Assembly: GCF_002104995.1 (NCBI RefSeq)
Contig: NW_024468278.1
Span: forward strand, 1-64,000
Direction of reading: 5' to 3'
DNA length: 64,000 nucleotides
From: Linderina pennispora
Lineage: Eukaryota; Kickxellomycota; Kickxellomycetes; Kickxellales; Kickxellaceae
Part shown: positions 62,456-64,000 of the stretch, one piece after another
How positions within the stretch are numbered: the first letter of the stretch is position 1
Layout: each line of letters begins with the position of its first letter
The notes under the pieces: generated by a model
Database searches by the model: none
Seen by the model: only the letters and a program-made list of their open reading frames with translations
Told to the model about the DNA's origin: nothing
Position numbers and translations under genes: made by a program

Positions 62456-63639
62456 GAAGGAATCGATTTTGAATTTCAACAATAGATGCTTCTAACTCTG
62501 CTTTTTGGGGCAAAGTATGTATTGGTTCTACTTGTGTTGACTTATCATGTGTATCAGGGTAATCAAAGTTGCTCATAACCCAGAGTGAGTGATGATGATC
62601 AATATGTACATCACTGTTTGCTAGTATCTTCTTCATATTATAGAGTAAGCAGCATAACTTCATTTGCACATTGTAAACATTCCTATTCTTTACTCTAACA
62701 ATCTCCCTGTTTGACAGCCTTTTGAATGTATTGCCTAGTTCTCCAAATGTATTTTCTACCATTGAACGGAATGATCCAAGATGGGAATTGTATTCAGCTT
62801 CTGTTTCTGATAAGCCTGTTCCTCTCTGCTTTCTTACTGGTAAACAAAAGTTATGCAGTCCAAAAGTATCCTGCTCTTCTTCCTCAGTCATCTCTTCCAA
62901 AATACTTTGTGGATAGCCACCATCAAGCACAATGCAATCAATAGGTGATATATTCTTCAGCAACCCCATGTTCTTAATCATTCTTGAGTCTGGGTGATCT
63001 CTACAGTCTTCAGTTGGTGAAACAAGTAGAACCATTCCATTCACATCAATGCATAGTTGTGTGCGATATCCTGATTTTTTCAATTTGAATGAATAGAGAT
63101 CTGGTTTATATGCTCCATTGTGTAGTGCTCTTGGAGTCATGGCCATCTAACATTAGTGTTACATGTTTAAACCCTTGAGGATTCTGTATCTTTGCTGCAA
63201 AGACTCGTAGTTCTGGAGTTGAAAACATTGTTTGCAGATAGTATGTTAGCTTCTTATTCAAATCTTTCATTTCAGAAATATAGAACATATTGTGAATAGC
63301 TTGATAGCTACTCCTAGGAATGAATCTTTCCATTTCATTGATAGACAATCCTTCTACAAGTTGGTATATGATGAGCAGTCCTTTCTCTACACTTCTATAA
63401 GGACATGGATAATGAGTGCAACCAAACAAAACATTCAGAAAGAAGAAAACAGGAATCATCCCTAGATGTTTAAGAAGTGTGTCCTTTATTAGTTTAATTT
63501 CTCTTACTTCACGAACTTCACTTCTGTGATATTTTGTATGTTTTAGAATTACCCAGTCATCATTCAGAAACTTCCATTTGTTTGTGTACAGTTTGTGATA
63601 CTCCTTTTCTCTGAGTTCTTGTAATTGATGATTCATCAT
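62409..63639 (-). pseudogene. DDE transposase, second copy with a frameshift
   Basis: Two frames together cover the same protein as the copy at 60475, with similarity around 90 percent by eye. The break is at about 63131-63134: one extra G (TTGGAGTCAT against TTGAATCAT) shifts the frame right after the first catalytic Asp (LMLDGHDS). The second Asp and the Glu are present in the downstream frame. The enzyme would be truncated before two of the three catalytic residues, so this copy is inactive. Confidence 0.85.
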
Positions 63640-63679
63640 TGTGAGGCACTCATAAATTTAAAAGTTGTCATTTATTGCA

Positions 63680-63919
63680 ATGGGCCCATTCTACAAATTC
63701 TTCAACACTCGACTTGCTGAGCTAGATGAGGAAGAGAGAGAAAAGCTAGTCCAACTACTTAGCAAAAATTTCAATATGAGCAGAAAATTAACAGTATATA
63801 TCAGAGCTTGGATCAGGAATGTTTCAGAAGATAGGGGTGTTAGTATTAAGCATGTGTTTGATGTATGCAACTACAGTTGTGCAGATATGGAGGTAATGGT
63901 TGCTAACTGCCCATTTTAA
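63680..63919 (+). CDS. 79-residue transposon-associated protein (copy 2)
   Basis: This starts 40 bp upstream of, and divergent from, the transposase pseudogene, so the two share one short promoter. The ORF is intact (MGPFYKFFNTRLAELDEEER to MVANCPF). It is collinear with the protein at 59964 over all 79 residues. The short helical protein with an acidic N-terminal third has no motif of known DNA-binding families. Its position suggests an accessory or regulatory factor of the transposon. The element probably continues beyond the right edge of the window. Confidence 0.65.
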   Translation: MGPFYKFFNTRLAELDEEEREKLVQLLSKNFNMSRKLTVYIRAWIRNVSEDRGVSIKHVFDVCNYSCADMEVMVANCPF

Positions 63920-64000
63920 AACTAGATCCTCTCAGTATGGATAATACGATTATGAATTCTAGTTACTTTAAGTACCACTTCTTGACTTGGTTCACCAATA

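Overview
This is eukaryotic nuclear DNA from a fungus. Support comes from GT-AG introns, a Pol III tRNA-Glu followed by a T-run, and housekeeping genes of fungal type: LIS1/PAC1, Nup49/58, a vacuolar endopolyphosphatase, and a glucosidase II beta subunit ending in HDEL. Long intron-poor ORFs and many AA11-like secreted oxidases with family-19 chitin-binding tails would fit an early-diverging chitin-handling lineage such as Kickxellomycetes. That placement is inference; nothing in the window proves it.

Layout. (1) 0.9-10 kb: a cluster of AA11-like lytic polysaccharide monooxygenases. Three have an intact catalytic region and different C-terminal tails (one of these has a frameshift before its CBM19). 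Two broken copies in opposite orientation bracket the cluster, and a small stand-alone CBM19-like secreted protein sits inside it. (2) 10.5-23.3 kb: housekeeping genes, with WDR6/Rtt10 and Rtp1/TANGO6 head to head, an unrecognised gene with decayed relatives, a disordered protein and a class I O-methyltransferase. (3) 24.4-33 kb: cell-surface genes, with two divergent secreted repeat proteins, a pair of small secreted paralogues, a DUF1295 membrane protein and a mucin-like single-pass protein. (4) 33-36.6 kb: glucosidase II beta and an SDR oxidoreductase. (5) 36.7-37.7 kb: nested MITE-like elements. (6) 38-40.2 kb: three small single-pass membrane proteins in a row, two of them clear paralogues with a PPxY motif. 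(7) 40.5-54.5 kb: endopolyphosphatase, Nup49/58, PAC1 and a long SNF2-family gene of ATRX/ARIP4 type with about nine frame breaks. (8) 54.5-64 kb: AT-rich transposon territory, with two DDE transposase copies (one intact, one frameshifted), small companion ORFs, tandem 113-bp repeats, several hairpin MITEs and one tRNA-Glu.

The gene-rich part holds core cell biology (dynein regulation, nuclear pore, ER glycoprotein quality control, polyphosphate turnover) next to a secreted chitin/cell-wall toolkit. The points most worth following are: the hairpin MITEs, whose 44-61 nt stem arms change in step between copies; the transposon that pairs a DDE transposase with a conserved 79-residue protein; the PPxY mini-membrane-protein cluster; and the AA11 cluster with its inverted broken copies. 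All family assignments are by eye from motifs.
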